Source of the DNA: JABCYV01 sp963696025
GTDB lineage: Bacteria > Acidobacteriota > Terriglobia > Terriglobales > Acidobacteriaceae
Direction of reading: 5' to 3'
Length of the DNA: 64,000 nucleotides
Assembly: GCA_963696025.1 (NCBI GenBank)
Contig: CAVOII010000004.1
Coordinates: 62,001-126,000, forward strand
Below, in pieces: positions 55,701-62,743 of this stretch. The notes beneath the pieces were generated by a model. It ran no database searches. It saw only the letters and a list, made by a program, of their open reading frames with translations, and was not told the DNA's origin. How positions within the stretch are numbered: position 1 is the first letter of the stretch; every line of letters begins with the position of its first letter. The position numbers and the translations under genes were made by a program.

Positions 55701-56070
55701 TGCAGTGGCGCGGAAATTTGTGGACATGGGATTCAAACTGGTAGCTACAGCTGGCACCGCCGATGTGCTGGAAAACGCCGGGATGAGCGTGGAGCGGGTT
55801 TACAAAGTAAAAGAAGGCCGTCCCAACGTGGTGGACTTAATCAAGGGCGAGCGCATTCAGCTCATTGTCAATACGCCGACTGGTCTGGAGCCTTGGTTTG
55901 ACGAGAAAGCCATCCGGCGCGCGGCCGTGACAGCGCGCATTCCAACTATTACGACGCTTTCCGCCGCCCGTGCCGCCGCTGAGGGGATTGCCGCGCTGCA
56001 AAGGGGAGAAATCAAGGTACAGGCATTACAATATTTGCACGCGGAGCGGGTTGCCAAGGCGCATCCCTAA
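52756..56070 (+). CDS. carB: Carbamoyl-phosphate synthase large subunit
   Basis: A 1104-residue CarB with the usual duplicated layout: carboxyphosphate half (about 1-400; VLIIGSGPIIIGQSAEFDYS, RPSFTLGGSGGG), oligomerisation part (about 420-560), carbamoyl-phosphate half (about 565-950; ILGSGPNRIGQGIEFDYC, RPSYVLGGRAMVIAYDEE) and a C-terminal MGS-like allosteric domain (about 965-1104; FISVTDHDKPN, FKLVATAGTADVLENAG). It uses ammonia from CarA, bicarbonate and two ATP. The start ATG overlaps the lipoprotein stop. A Gly-rich insertion (TNGGSKGNGAEGGK) lies at about 836-849 between two beta strands of the second ATP-grasp domain. Confidence 0.96.
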   Translation: MPKRTDISKVLIIGSGPIIIGQSAEFDYSGTQACKALKAEGFEVVLANSNPATIMTDPDVADRTYIEPLTREYLEEIIRIEREMSPAKGFAVLPTVGGQTALNLAIELSDSGVLDKYNVQLIGANVAAIKKAEDRLYFKDAMQKIGLDVPKSALVNNLKDGLEFAGKIGFPVIVRPSFTLGGSGGGMAFNREELLEVLARGLDFSPVHEALIEESVLGWKEYELEVMRDLKDNVIIICSIENFDAMGVHTGDSITVAPIQTLTDREYQSMRDAAIAVIREIGVETGGSNIQFGVHPNTGRMVVIEMNPRVSRSSALASKATGFPIAKIAAKLAVGYTLDEIPNDITRKTPACFEPTLDYVVVKIPKWQFEKFPGADENLGPQMKSVGEVMAIGRTFKEALLKGVRALDTGKKVGSEKIEPKILTQRLVTPHPERLSYIRYALRQGHTVKQLAKMTSIDPWFLYQLKEINDMQLELEKHPIESIPTEVLRESKRMGFSDGRLAGVWRLDGKGAQEKVRHLRRKHGVMPVYKRVDTCAAEFESYTPYLYSTYEDEDEAAPTQKKKVIILGSGPNRIGQGIEFDYCCCHAAFALHDDGYESIMINCNPETVSTDYDTSDRLYFEPLTLEDVFAIYEHEAASGASVGVIVQFGGQTPLNLALPLKAAGVNIIGTSPECIDLAEDRKRFGKLLDDLEIPQAPGAMAASIEEAVAGAQRVGYPVLVRPSYVLGGRAMVIAYDEETVIRYMKEAVEYSQDRPVLIDHFLEDAIEVDVDALSDGEDVVIGGIMQHIEEAGIHSGDSSCVLPAVDIPEHLLARMRDYTFRLARALKVIGLMNIQFAIPRTNGGSKGNGAEGGKVYVLEVNPRASRTVPYVSKATGVPMAKIAARLMTGRKLREFLPDYIEPRADLDTGRCYYVKSPVFPWNKFPGVDTVLGPEMKSTGEVMGVADNFGEAFAKAQTAAGQKLPTQGTVFISVTDHDKPNVTAVARKFVDMGFKLVATAGTADVLENAGMSVERVYKVKEGRPNVVDLIKGERIQLIVNTPTGLEPWFDEKAIRRAAVTARIPTITTLSAARAAAEGIAALQRGEIKVQALQYLHAERVAKAHP

Positions 56071-56088
56071 GAGACACGCGAGGTTCTT

Positions 56089-56550
56089 ATGCAGCAAAAA
56101 CAAGATAACGCCGACTTCATTCGTCGCTGGTTCGAAGAGGTATGGAACAAGGGAAGCATGGATGCGATTGATGAAATGGCCTCCGCTGATGCGGTAGGCC
56201 ATGGACAGGCAGAACATTCGGTTGATCTCGGATTGGTGGAATTCAAGCAATTTGCCCGGGGCTTGCGGAGTGCATTTCCGGACATTAATGTCACTATTAA
56301 TGACACGCTTGCTCAAGGCGATCAAGTGGTGGCGCGCTGGAGCGCCACTATGACGCACACCGGCCCCTTTCTCGGAATGGCCGCAACCGGTCGCAAAGCG
56401 ACGGTTACGGGGATGAGCATCCAACGGATTGTGGACGGGAAAATCGTGGAAGGTTGGGACAATTGGGATCAACTGGGCCTATTGGTACAGATCGGCGCAG
56501 TTCCCGCGGTGCAGTTTGCTTCAGAAGAAACCATCGCCAAGGCGAGTTGA
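56089..56550 (+). CDS. SnoaL-like ester cyclase / NTF2-fold protein
   Basis: A 153-residue cone-shaped NTF2-fold protein: NADFIRRWFEEVWNKGSMDA and IDEMASADAVGHGQ at the start, FKQFARGLRSAFPDINVTIND, DQVVARWSATMTHTGPFLGM and GMSIQRIVDGKIVEGWDNWD later. This is the SnoaL/ester-cyclase pattern (polyketide cyclase-like), where the pocket may bind a small hydrophobic ligand; many members have no known reaction. It starts 18 bases after carB and has GAGGTTCTT before the ATG, so it may be read through from carB. Confidence 0.82.
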   Translation: MQQKQDNADFIRRWFEEVWNKGSMDAIDEMASADAVGHGQAEHSVDLGLVEFKQFARGLRSAFPDINVTINDTLAQGDQVVARWSATMTHTGPFLGMAATGRKATVTGMSIQRIVDGKIVEGWDNWDQLGLLVQIGAVPAVQFASEETIAKAS

Positions 56551-56582
56551 TTCAGTAGCCGCAGCCAGGAGCTAAAGCTTCC

Positions 56583-57647
56583 ATGCTTCTTTCCGGTATT
56601 TTTTCTCCCATCACGACGCCCTTCTATCCCGACAGCAAACTTTACTTCAAGAAGCTCGAGAGCAATGTCGAGCGTTACTCGAAGACTCCGATTGCCGGCA
56701 TTGTGACGCTGGGATCAACCGGCGAAGCCATTCTTCTCTCGGATGAAGAACGCCGGCAAGTATTCAAGACGGTGCGCGACGCATCCAGCTCGAACAAAGT
56801 CTTGATCGCGGGCACTGGGGTCGAGTCCGCAATCGAGACGCTGCGCCTGACCGAATATGCCGCGGAACTTGGCTACGACGTGGCCCTGGTGCGCACGCCG
56901 CACTATTACAAGAAGCAGATGCAGCCGGCCAACATGCTGGCCTTTTTTCGCACCGTGGCCGACCGCTCGCCTCTGCCTGTCATGATCTACAACTTTCCCC
57001 AAGCTACCGGCTACGACATTCCCGCGGAGGTTGTCACCGAACTGGCTGATCATCCCAACCTGATCGGGATCAAGGAGTCGAGCGGCGACGTGGAGAAAGT
57101 CCGCAAGATGGTCGAGGCCACGCGTCATGTGAAGCGCTCAGCCCCTGTAACGGAAACTTTCGACGCGGTCACGCCGCGCATGTTGAAAGCTGCTTCAGAA
57201 GGCAACGGAAGCGAGGAACTGGTTTCGGTGGCGTCGTTGTCGGGGGTTTCCAAACCATCGTCTTCGGCGGTGACCGTCGTGGGCGGATTGAAGACTCGGC
57301 AGAAAGAAGTCGGATTCCAGGTGCTTGTAGGTGCGGCGCAGAAGCTCGAGCCATCCCTTCAAGCGGGAGCTGTGGGCGGGATTCTCGCGTTCGCGGACCC
57401 CGCCCCAACTGCTTGCTATGAGATCTACGCCGCGTGGAAAGAAGGCGATGCTGAGTTAGCCCGACTGAAGCAGGACCGGATTGCCAAAGCTGCCCAGCGG
57501 CTGGTGGGTGAGTTGAGCATTCCGGGCGTGAAGTATGCTATGGACTTCAATGGATATTACGGAGGCCCGGTGCGTCTGCCACTGTTGCCGCTGACCGCCG
57601 ACTTCAAGGCTGAGATTGAGCGGTTAATGGCCGACATCAGGAATTGA
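56583..57647 (+). CDS. DapA/HOGA-type class I aldolase-lyase with an internal insertion
   Basis: A 354-residue TIM-barrel of the dihydrodipicolinate synthase/N-acetylneuraminate lyase superfamily. GSTGEAILLSDEER, Tyr136 in VMIYNFP and Schiff-base Lys164 in LIGIKESSGD are present, so it should act on a 2-oxo acid. An insertion of about 55-60 residues (about 185-243, VTETFDAVTPRMLKAASEGN, then Ser/Val-rich) splits the barrel before FQVLVGAAQKL; most relatives are about 290-310 residues. The conserved Arg/second motif IPGVKYAMDF is kept. True DapA is less likely than a 4-hydroxy-2-oxoglutarate- or sugar-acid aldolase, but the substrate is not determined. Confidence 0.82.
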   Translation: MLLSGIFSPITTPFYPDSKLYFKKLESNVERYSKTPIAGIVTLGSTGEAILLSDEERRQVFKTVRDASSSNKVLIAGTGVESAIETLRLTEYAAELGYDVALVRTPHYYKKQMQPANMLAFFRTVADRSPLPVMIYNFPQATGYDIPAEVVTELADHPNLIGIKESSGDVEKVRKMVEATRHVKRSAPVTETFDAVTPRMLKAASEGNGSEELVSVASLSGVSKPSSSAVTVVGGLKTRQKEVGFQVLVGAAQKLEPSLQAGAVGGILAFADPAPTACYEIYAAWKEGDAELARLKQDRIAKAAQRLVGELSIPGVKYAMDFNGYYGGPVRLPLLPLTADFKAEIERLMADIRN

Positions 57648-57702
57648 TTTACCTCGACCGACAGGTCCTTGTATGCGGTCTGCTCTTGAGTTAGACTTAG
57701 AA

Positions 57703-57716
57703 CGAACGTTCGAACG
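57703..57716. promoter_or_regulatory. Overlapping palindromes upstream of the TetR gene, candidate operator
   Basis: CGAACGTTCG (57703-57712) and CGTTCGAACG (57707-57716) are both perfect 10-bp palindromes and overlap. They end two bases before the TetR start codon, where binding would block transcription or translation. Confidence 0.45.
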
Positions 57717-57718
57717 AG

Positions 57719-58402
57719 ATGGCATCGTCCTCTGCAGTTACGTCCGCTGTCCCGTACCGCCGCCCCCTGCGGGCGCCGCGTCCAGACACTCGTTTCGATC
57801 GCCGGCTGTCCAAGATTATTGTCCACGCTACCAACGTGTTCTACGAGAAGGGATACGAAGGGGCATCGATGCGGGATCTTGCGCGTTCAAGCGGCATGTC
57901 GTTGGCGGGCCTTTATTATTACTTCGAATCCAAGGAAAAGCTGCTCTACCTCATTCAGAAACATACCTTTACAACTATCGTCGAACAGCTGAGGGATCGT
58001 CTAGACGAGGTTTCTGATGGCGAGCAGCGGATCCAGACATTCATCCTCAATCACCTGGAATATTTTCTAACTGCCCAAAAGGCGATGACGGTGCTCTCGC
58101 ACGAGGACGATGTCCTGAGAAACAGCTTTGGCGCCGAGATTGCCGCGATCAAGCGCGAGTATTACCGCATCTGCATTGGGCTGCTCGACGACTTTAAACT
58201 GGAAAAGAGACTAGAATTTTCCAGTCGGATCGCCGTGCTTAGCCTTTTCGGGATGATGAACTGGATTTACACCTGGTACAACCCTCGGGTTGACGGTGGT
58301 GCCTCGGAGATCGCCCGCGAGATGGGTGATATTTTTCTACGCGGCATTTCCGGGGGCGGGATCGGAAAAAGACCAAAAAGGAAATCGCCAGTATCGAACT
58401 GA
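57719..58402 (+). CDS. TetR family regulator
   Basis: A 227-residue repressor: N-terminal helix-turn-helix (about 28-75) with FDRRLSKIIVHATNVFYEKG, MRDLARSSGMSLAGLYYYFESKEKLLYLI, followed by an all-helical ligand domain (AREYYRICIGLLDDF-like KREYYRICIGLLDDF, FGMMNWIYTWYNPR). The C-terminal WIYTWYNPxG style is frequent in TetR regulators of acyl-CoA metabolism (FadR-like), which sense CoA esters. It lies immediately before the crotonase/oxygenase genes and probably controls them and itself through the palindromes at 57703-57716. That control is inferred. Confidence 0.85.
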   Translation: MASSSAVTSAVPYRRPLRAPRPDTRFDRRLSKIIVHATNVFYEKGYEGASMRDLARSSGMSLAGLYYYFESKEKLLYLIQKHTFTTIVEQLRDRLDEVSDGEQRIQTFILNHLEYFLTAQKAMTVLSHEDDVLRNSFGAEIAAIKREYYRICIGLLDDFKLEKRLEFSSRIAVLSLFGMMNWIYTWYNPRVDGGASEIAREMGDIFLRGISGGGIGKRPKRKSPVSN

Positions 58403-58446
58403 ATTTGGATTTTAATGACTGCAATCCTGCAATAAAGGAGCTTGTG

Positions 58447-59268
58447 ATGGCAACTACAGTGCAACCGGTGAGCGGCGAGAGCACCAATCAACTGATCAAC
58501 TACCGAACCGACGCCGGCGTGGCGGTGATCGAGTTGTGTGACCCTCCGGCCAATACTTACACCTACGAGATGAATCGCCAGCTTGATGACGCCATCCTGA
58601 AGGCTCGGATGGATAACGACGTCTACGTGATTGTGCTCACGGGAGCGGGCGATAAATTCTTCTCTGCGGGCGCGAATATCAAGATGCTCGCAAGCGTCGA
58701 TCCGACCTTTAAGTATTACTTTTGCTTGCATGCCAACGAAACTCTTTTACGGCTTGAGCATACACCGAAGCTGGTGATCGCGGCGCTCAACGGACATTGC
58801 GTAGGTGGAGGTCTTGAGATCGCGATGGCGGCCGACATTCGTATTGCGCGCAAAGACGCGGGCAAAATCGGCCTGCCAGAAGTGAACCTGGGTGTGCTGC
58901 CCGGAACTGGCGGCACGCAGCGTCTTTCCCGCCTGGTGGGTAAGAGCAAAGCGATTGAGCTGATGGTGACAGGAAATACGTTTTCCTTTGAAGAAGCGCT
59001 CGAACTCGGGATTATCAACGACATCTACGAACGCGAACATTTCATGGAGAACATGATGGAATACGCGCGCCAGTTCTGCCCGCCGAACAAAGCTGCGAAG
59101 GCGGTGGGACGCATCAAGCGCGCGGTGCAAACCGGCTGGGAGATTCCGATGGAGTCCGCACTCGCGGTGGAGCGCGAAAACCAGCAGTTGCTGTTCCAAA
59201 GTGATGACGCCAAGGAAGGACTGGCAGCATACGTGGAGAAACGTCCAGCGATGTTTAAGGCGAAGTGA
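58447..59268 (+). CDS. Enoyl-CoA hydratase/isomerase (crotonase) family protein 1
   Basis: A 273-residue crotonase. GAGDKFFSAGANIKML forms one oxyanion strand and GHCVGGGLEIAMAADIRIA the second; Glu in GGGLE and Glu in GLPEVNLGVLPGTGG match the two catalytic Glu residues of true hydratases. The 273-residue length rules out a fused HADH. ATG at 58447 with AAAGGAG seven bases upstream is taken; a TTG at 58405 lies further up. It is the first structural gene after the TetR gene. A role in aryl- or cycloalkenyl-CoA hydration is likely from the neighbours, but fatty acid oxidation cannot be excluded. Confidence 0.85.
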   Translation: MATTVQPVSGESTNQLINYRTDAGVAVIELCDPPANTYTYEMNRQLDDAILKARMDNDVYVIVLTGAGDKFFSAGANIKMLASVDPTFKYYFCLHANETLLRLEHTPKLVIAALNGHCVGGGLEIAMAADIRIARKDAGKIGLPEVNLGVLPGTGGTQRLSRLVGKSKAIELMVTGNTFSFEEALELGIINDIYEREHFMENMMEYARQFCPPNKAAKAVGRIKRAVQTGWEIPMESALAVERENQQLLFQSDDAKEGLAAYVEKRPAMFKAK

Positions 59269-59432
59269 GCGCGTTTGCGCGGTGTGAGCGAAGCGGGAGC
59301 CGCGTGCGCTCATCCGGAGAGGAACCAGGGATCTGCTTTATAGCAGACGGCAGACCTGGCCGTCCGGCGGCGCGCCCCCAGATCCTTCAGCGACGAAAGA
59401 TATGTCGCTTCACGATTAGGACTAGAGGATTT

Positions 59433-60608
59433 ATGCCGGGAAAAGTTGCAAAGATCGGAACCTTCAGCGATTGGGTCGGAATGTTTGATGACTGGCGCAA
59501 GGAGATCGGCGTCAATCACGACGAGATTGCCAACTTCAAATTCGACACGCTCTTTGGCGCTATTGAAACGGACGAAATACAATTTGGCGCATTCAAGGGA
59601 CGCCGTAAGTGGGACAACTTGCGTCAGGTGCCGACCCAGCAAATGCGCGACGCCCTGATCAATCTGATCGTCTACCAGGGCGACACTGAGTTTGCCAGCG
59701 TGGAACAGCAGCGGCATCTGTTTGAGAGCGCGCCCACGGATTGGGACCGCAAGGCGATCACGCGGGTGATGATTGAGGAAATGCGTCACGGCTGGCAGAT
59801 GTGCGCCTTGTTGGTGGATCATTTCGGTTATTCAGGAAAAGTGGAAGCGCAGAAAATGCTGGAGCGGCGCGCATTTGAAAACAAGCGCTTGCTTGGCGCT
59901 TTCAACGTCGATGTGGACAACTGGATGGATTTCTTTACCTACACGGACTTCGTGGATCGTGACGGCAAGTTCCAGCTGCAGATGTTGAAGTATTCTGCAT
60001 TCGCGCCGCTGGGCCGCTCCATGTCATATATGCTGCGCGAGGAAGCGTTTCATATGGGCACGGGCAACGATGGGCTGCGCCGGATCGTGCAGGCCGGTGT
60101 CATCCCAGCGTGGCTGATCCAGAAATATCTCAATAAGTGGATTTCAAGCTCGTACGATTTGTTTGGTACGGACCACTCCGGGTCGGCGCATTGGGCCTAC
60201 GTGTGGGGCATCAAGGGTCGATACGATGAACCGAAGAATGAGCACGAGGCACAACTCGACGAGCTGAACGACTACAATCGGCATCTTTATCGCGATGAAG
60301 TCGCAGGTCTTATCGATCGTTTCAATAGCGTATTGAAGCCGGGCGAACCCAAATTATACGCGCCGGACATCAAGTTCAATCGCGCCATCGGCCGCTGGGC
60401 AGGACAGAAATTCCATGCCCAGACCGGCGAGCCAGTCGACGACCGTGCCTATGACCAGCACCTGAAGGAATATATGCCAAGTGCCGAAGATAAGAATTTG
60501 CTGCTGGATATCATTGGCAATGAGAAAAAGTGGATCGTTCCCAAAGAGGGTGGACGCGATCCGCTGGAGACGATCAGCGAAGTGCGAAAGTCGGCAATCA
60601 ATCTGTAG
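59433..60608 (+). CDS. BoxB/PaaA-superfamily di-iron oxygenase, benzoyl-CoA epoxidase-like
   Basis: A 391-residue ferritin-fold oxygenase. Di-iron ligands fit BoxB: Glu86 in QGDTEFASVEQQRHL, Glu116 and His119 in EEMRHGW, and Glu204/His207 in LREEAFHM; DRDGKFQLQML (about 175-185) lies between, as in benzoyl-CoA 2,3-epoxidases. The spacing Glu86-Glu116 (30 residues) equals that between the first two ligands of BoxB as I recall it. It is shorter than Azoarcus BoxB (about 470) and longer than PaaA. The expected reductase (BoxA) is not in the window. ATG at 59433 has GAGGA upstream. A CoA-bound aromatic is the probable substrate; which one is not known. Confidence 0.78.
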   Translation: MPGKVAKIGTFSDWVGMFDDWRKEIGVNHDEIANFKFDTLFGAIETDEIQFGAFKGRRKWDNLRQVPTQQMRDALINLIVYQGDTEFASVEQQRHLFESAPTDWDRKAITRVMIEEMRHGWQMCALLVDHFGYSGKVEAQKMLERRAFENKRLLGAFNVDVDNWMDFFTYTDFVDRDGKFQLQMLKYSAFAPLGRSMSYMLREEAFHMGTGNDGLRRIVQAGVIPAWLIQKYLNKWISSSYDLFGTDHSGSAHWAYVWGIKGRYDEPKNEHEAQLDELNDYNRHLYRDEVAGLIDRFNSVLKPGEPKLYAPDIKFNRAIGRWAGQKFHAQTGEPVDDRAYDQHLKEYMPSAEDKNLLLDIIGNEKKWIVPKEGGRDPLETISEVRKSAINL

Positions 60609-60655
60609 AGCGGTGCGCCTGGACGGCTGCTTCGGCCGTTGAGAGAGAGTAAACA

Positions 60656-61441
60656 TTGGCAACGCAATCCCCAACCCGTCTCTCGCGGATCACAGTCGAC
60701 TTTCACGGTCCCGTGGCCCGCATCGACTTGAATAGTCCGCCACTGAACGTCATTGACATTGCGATGATGGAGGAACTGGCGCAGGCGCTGACCGAGATTG
60801 AGTCGCGCTCGGATGTCTCGGTGGTGGTGATCGGCGGCCTGGGCAAAGCGTTTTCTGTCGGGGTCGACGTCGCCGCGCATACGCCGGACAAAGTGGGAGT
60901 CATGCTGGCCAAATTTCACGCGGTCATCCGAACTTTGGTGGGCGCAAAGAAGGTAACAATCACCGCCGTCCACGGCCATTGTCTGGGCGGAGGGGCGGAA
61001 CTGGCCATGGTTTGTGATCTGGTGTACACAGCTGAATCCGCCACCTGGGGCTTTCCTGAGATCAAGCTCGGATGCTATCCGCCGGTTGCGGTCACTGCTT
61101 TAGCGGCTTTGATCGGCCAGAAGCACGCGGCCGATCTCATCCTCACTGGCCGCACGATCAGTGGTAGTGAGGCAGCCAACATTGGGTTGGCAAACTGCGC
61201 TGTAACAGAGGCTGAGGTTGCATCAACGGTGCAGGAAGTGGTCACTCATCTTTCACAATTGAGTCCGGCCGCATTGGCCATTACCAAGAAGGCCATTTAC
61301 GCGTGGGACTCGATGCACTTCGATAAGGGATTGGCTCGCGCCGAAAAAATCTATTTAGAAGAGTTGACAAAGATGGAAGACGCTCAGGAGGGGATCGACG
61401 CCTTCCTTCAGAAACGAGAGCCGGCGTGGAAGCGCAGGTAA
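60656..61441 (+). CDS. Enoyl-CoA hydratase/isomerase family protein 2, dienoyl-CoA hydratase-like
   Basis: A 261-residue crotonase with the two oxyanion strands (GKAFSVGVDVAAH and GHCLGGGAELAMVCDLVY), and Glu in both GGGAE and WGFPEIKLGCYPP. The C-terminal half, with LILTGRTISGSEAANIGL, and the ending EDAQEGIDAFLQKREPAWK resemble cyclohexa-1,5-dienecarbonyl-CoA hydratases (Dch) of benzoyl-CoA pathways, although general hydratases can share these ends. The start is a TTG preceded by GAGAGAG. Downstream, the next gene overlaps it by 16 bases. Confidence 0.8.
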   Translation: MATQSPTRLSRITVDFHGPVARIDLNSPPLNVIDIAMMEELAQALTEIESRSDVSVVVIGGLGKAFSVGVDVAAHTPDKVGVMLAKFHAVIRTLVGAKKVTITAVHGHCLGGGAELAMVCDLVYTAESATWGFPEIKLGCYPPVAVTALAALIGQKHAADLILTGRTISGSEAANIGLANCAVTEAEVASTVQEVVTHLSQLSPAALAITKKAIYAWDSMHFDKGLARAEKIYLEELTKMEDAQEGIDAFLQKREPAWKRR

Positions 61442-61863
61442 CGCCAACGCCGCACGCCGGCCGAGCCGGTTCTGCCCACCTGATGTGTGGCACGCCAGTG
61501 TGGGGAATCGCGGGAGTTCTAGGATGTTCTTATCTGGCTTACCTTTCCTACAGCCACGTGCGTCGCGCGGAGTTCGACTGGCCGCACGACGGATGGTCGA
61601 TCGCGACCTACGCTGTGTGGATTTTATTAATGCTGGGTCTCCTTAGCCAGACACGCTGCTGGCGCGAACGCAGCTTCTTCGGATTAGTGTTAGCGAACTT
61701 CGTGCTGGGTTTCGGGCTGGTGACGTGGAAAGGCGCATCCGTGGAGGCGGTTCGCGAGGTGAGAGTGGCTTCCGCGGCACTGTGGACGGCTGCCGCGCTG
61801 ATTAGTTTGACGGTGACGTTTTCCTCGGGGCAAAAGGCGACCAGAGAGGAGAAGGCCGAGTAA
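61426..61863 (+). CDS. Small membrane protein of unknown function
   Basis: A 145-residue protein with about four membrane helices: PVWGIAGVLGCSYLAYLSYS, WSIATYAVWILLMLGLLSQ, FFGLVLANFVLGFGLVTW and VASAALWTAAALISLTVTF. The N-terminal 25 residues are hydrophilic. No known family is evident. It starts inside the end of the hydratase gene (GTG) and stops one base before the rhodanese ATG, so it belongs to the operon; it could be an anchor or quinone-interacting part of an electron-transfer chain, which is a guess. Confidence 0.7.
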   Translation: MEAQVTPTPHAGRAGSAHLMCGTPVWGIAGVLGCSYLAYLSYSHVRRAEFDWPHDGWSIATYAVWILLMLGLLSQTRCWRERSFFGLVLANFVLGFGLVTWKGASVEAVREVRVASAALWTAAALISLTVTFSSGQKATREEKAE

Positions 61864-61864
61864 C

Positions 61865-62188
61865 ATGGACTTTGAAATCAGCGCCGGGCAGGTGAAGGCC
61901 ATGCTCAAGCACGCAGAGAATTTCACGCTGCTTGACGTGCGGGAGCCTTGGGAACTGGAGAAAGCGCGCATTGAGGGTTGCAAGAATATTCCCATGGGGG
62001 ACGTGCCCATGCGGGCGCATCAAGAGCTGGACTCCGACGACCACATCGTGGTGGTGTGCCATCACGGCGTGCGTTCATTGAGTGTCACCAACTGGCTGCG
62101 CCAGCAGGGATTCGAAAAGGTGCAATCCATGCGCGGCGGAATTGACGGCTGGGCGCGGACGGTCGATCCGAAGGTGCCGCTGTACTGA
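61865..62188 (+). CDS. Rhodanese-like sulfurtransferase
   Basis: A 107-residue single-domain rhodanese: FTLLDVREPWELEKARIEG, NIPMGDVPM, active-site Cys65 in VVVCHHGVRSL and a C-terminal GGIDGWARTVDP. The Cys carries persulfide sulfur. Molybdenum hydroxylases need a terminal sulfido ligand on Mo, and this gene is 17 bases before such an enzyme's genes, so a role in supplying sulfur is plausible (inference from position). Confidence 0.85.
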   Translation: MDFEISAGQVKAMLKHAENFTLLDVREPWELEKARIEGCKNIPMGDVPMRAHQELDSDDHIVVVCHHGVRSLSVTNWLRQQGFEKVQSMRGGIDGWARTVDPKVPLY

Positions 62189-62205
62189 GAGCAGAAGTCT
62201 GCCGG

Positions 62206-62697
62206 ATGAAAAAAGAACTCATCGAACTGCGAGTGAACGGCCGCTCACACGAGCTCGCGATCGAACCCAGCAAGCTACTGCTCGACGCGGTGCGCCAGGA
62301 CTTGCAACTCACGGGCTCAAAGCGTGGCTGTGACGATTCCTCCTGCGGAGCTTGTACCGTACAGCTGGATGGCGCGCCCATGCTCTCCTGCACTCTGCTT
62401 GCGGCCAGTTGCGAAGGGCAGGAAATCACGACGATAGAAGGGATCAGCGAGCACGGCAGCCTGGCGGCGATCCAAAAGGCCTACGGCGACTGGGGTGGCG
62501 CACAGTGTGGATTCTGCACTCCGGGTTTCATCATGACGGTAAAGCATCTGCTGGCGGAGAACCGGCAACCGACTGAAGAAGAAATCCGGCGCGCGCTCAG
62601 CGGTAATTTGTGTCGCTGCACCGGCTATAGCCAGATGTATCAGGCCATCAAGGCGGCGGTGGAAGCCGAGCAGAAGGGAATGGCAACTGCAAGATGA
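62206..62697 (+). CDS. [2Fe-2S] subunit of a molybdenum hydroxylase (4-hydroxybenzoyl-CoA reductase-like)
   Basis: A 163-residue subunit with two 2Fe-2S clusters: the ferredoxin-type motif with Cys42, Cys47, Cys50 and Cys62 (GCDDSSCGACTVQLDGAP), and the helical cluster with Cys101, Cys104, Cys136 and Cys138 (QCGFCTPGF, LCRCTGY). It passes electrons between the Mo centre and a partner. Length and TIEGI fit the small subunit HcrC/HbaB or CoxS. The large subunit follows after 46 bases. The medium FAD subunit, expected for the complex, is not seen between them and may be outside the window. Confidence 0.88.
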   Translation: MKKELIELRVNGRSHELAIEPSKLLLDAVRQDLQLTGSKRGCDDSSCGACTVQLDGAPMLSCTLLAASCEGQEITTIEGISEHGSLAAIQKAYGDWGGAQCGFCTPGFIMTVKHLLAENRQPTEEEIRRALSGNLCRCTGYSQMYQAIKAAVEAEQKGMATAR

Positions 62698-62743
62698 TAG
62701 CCGGTCCCTCGACTTCGGTCGGGACGATAGCTTGAACTAAATA

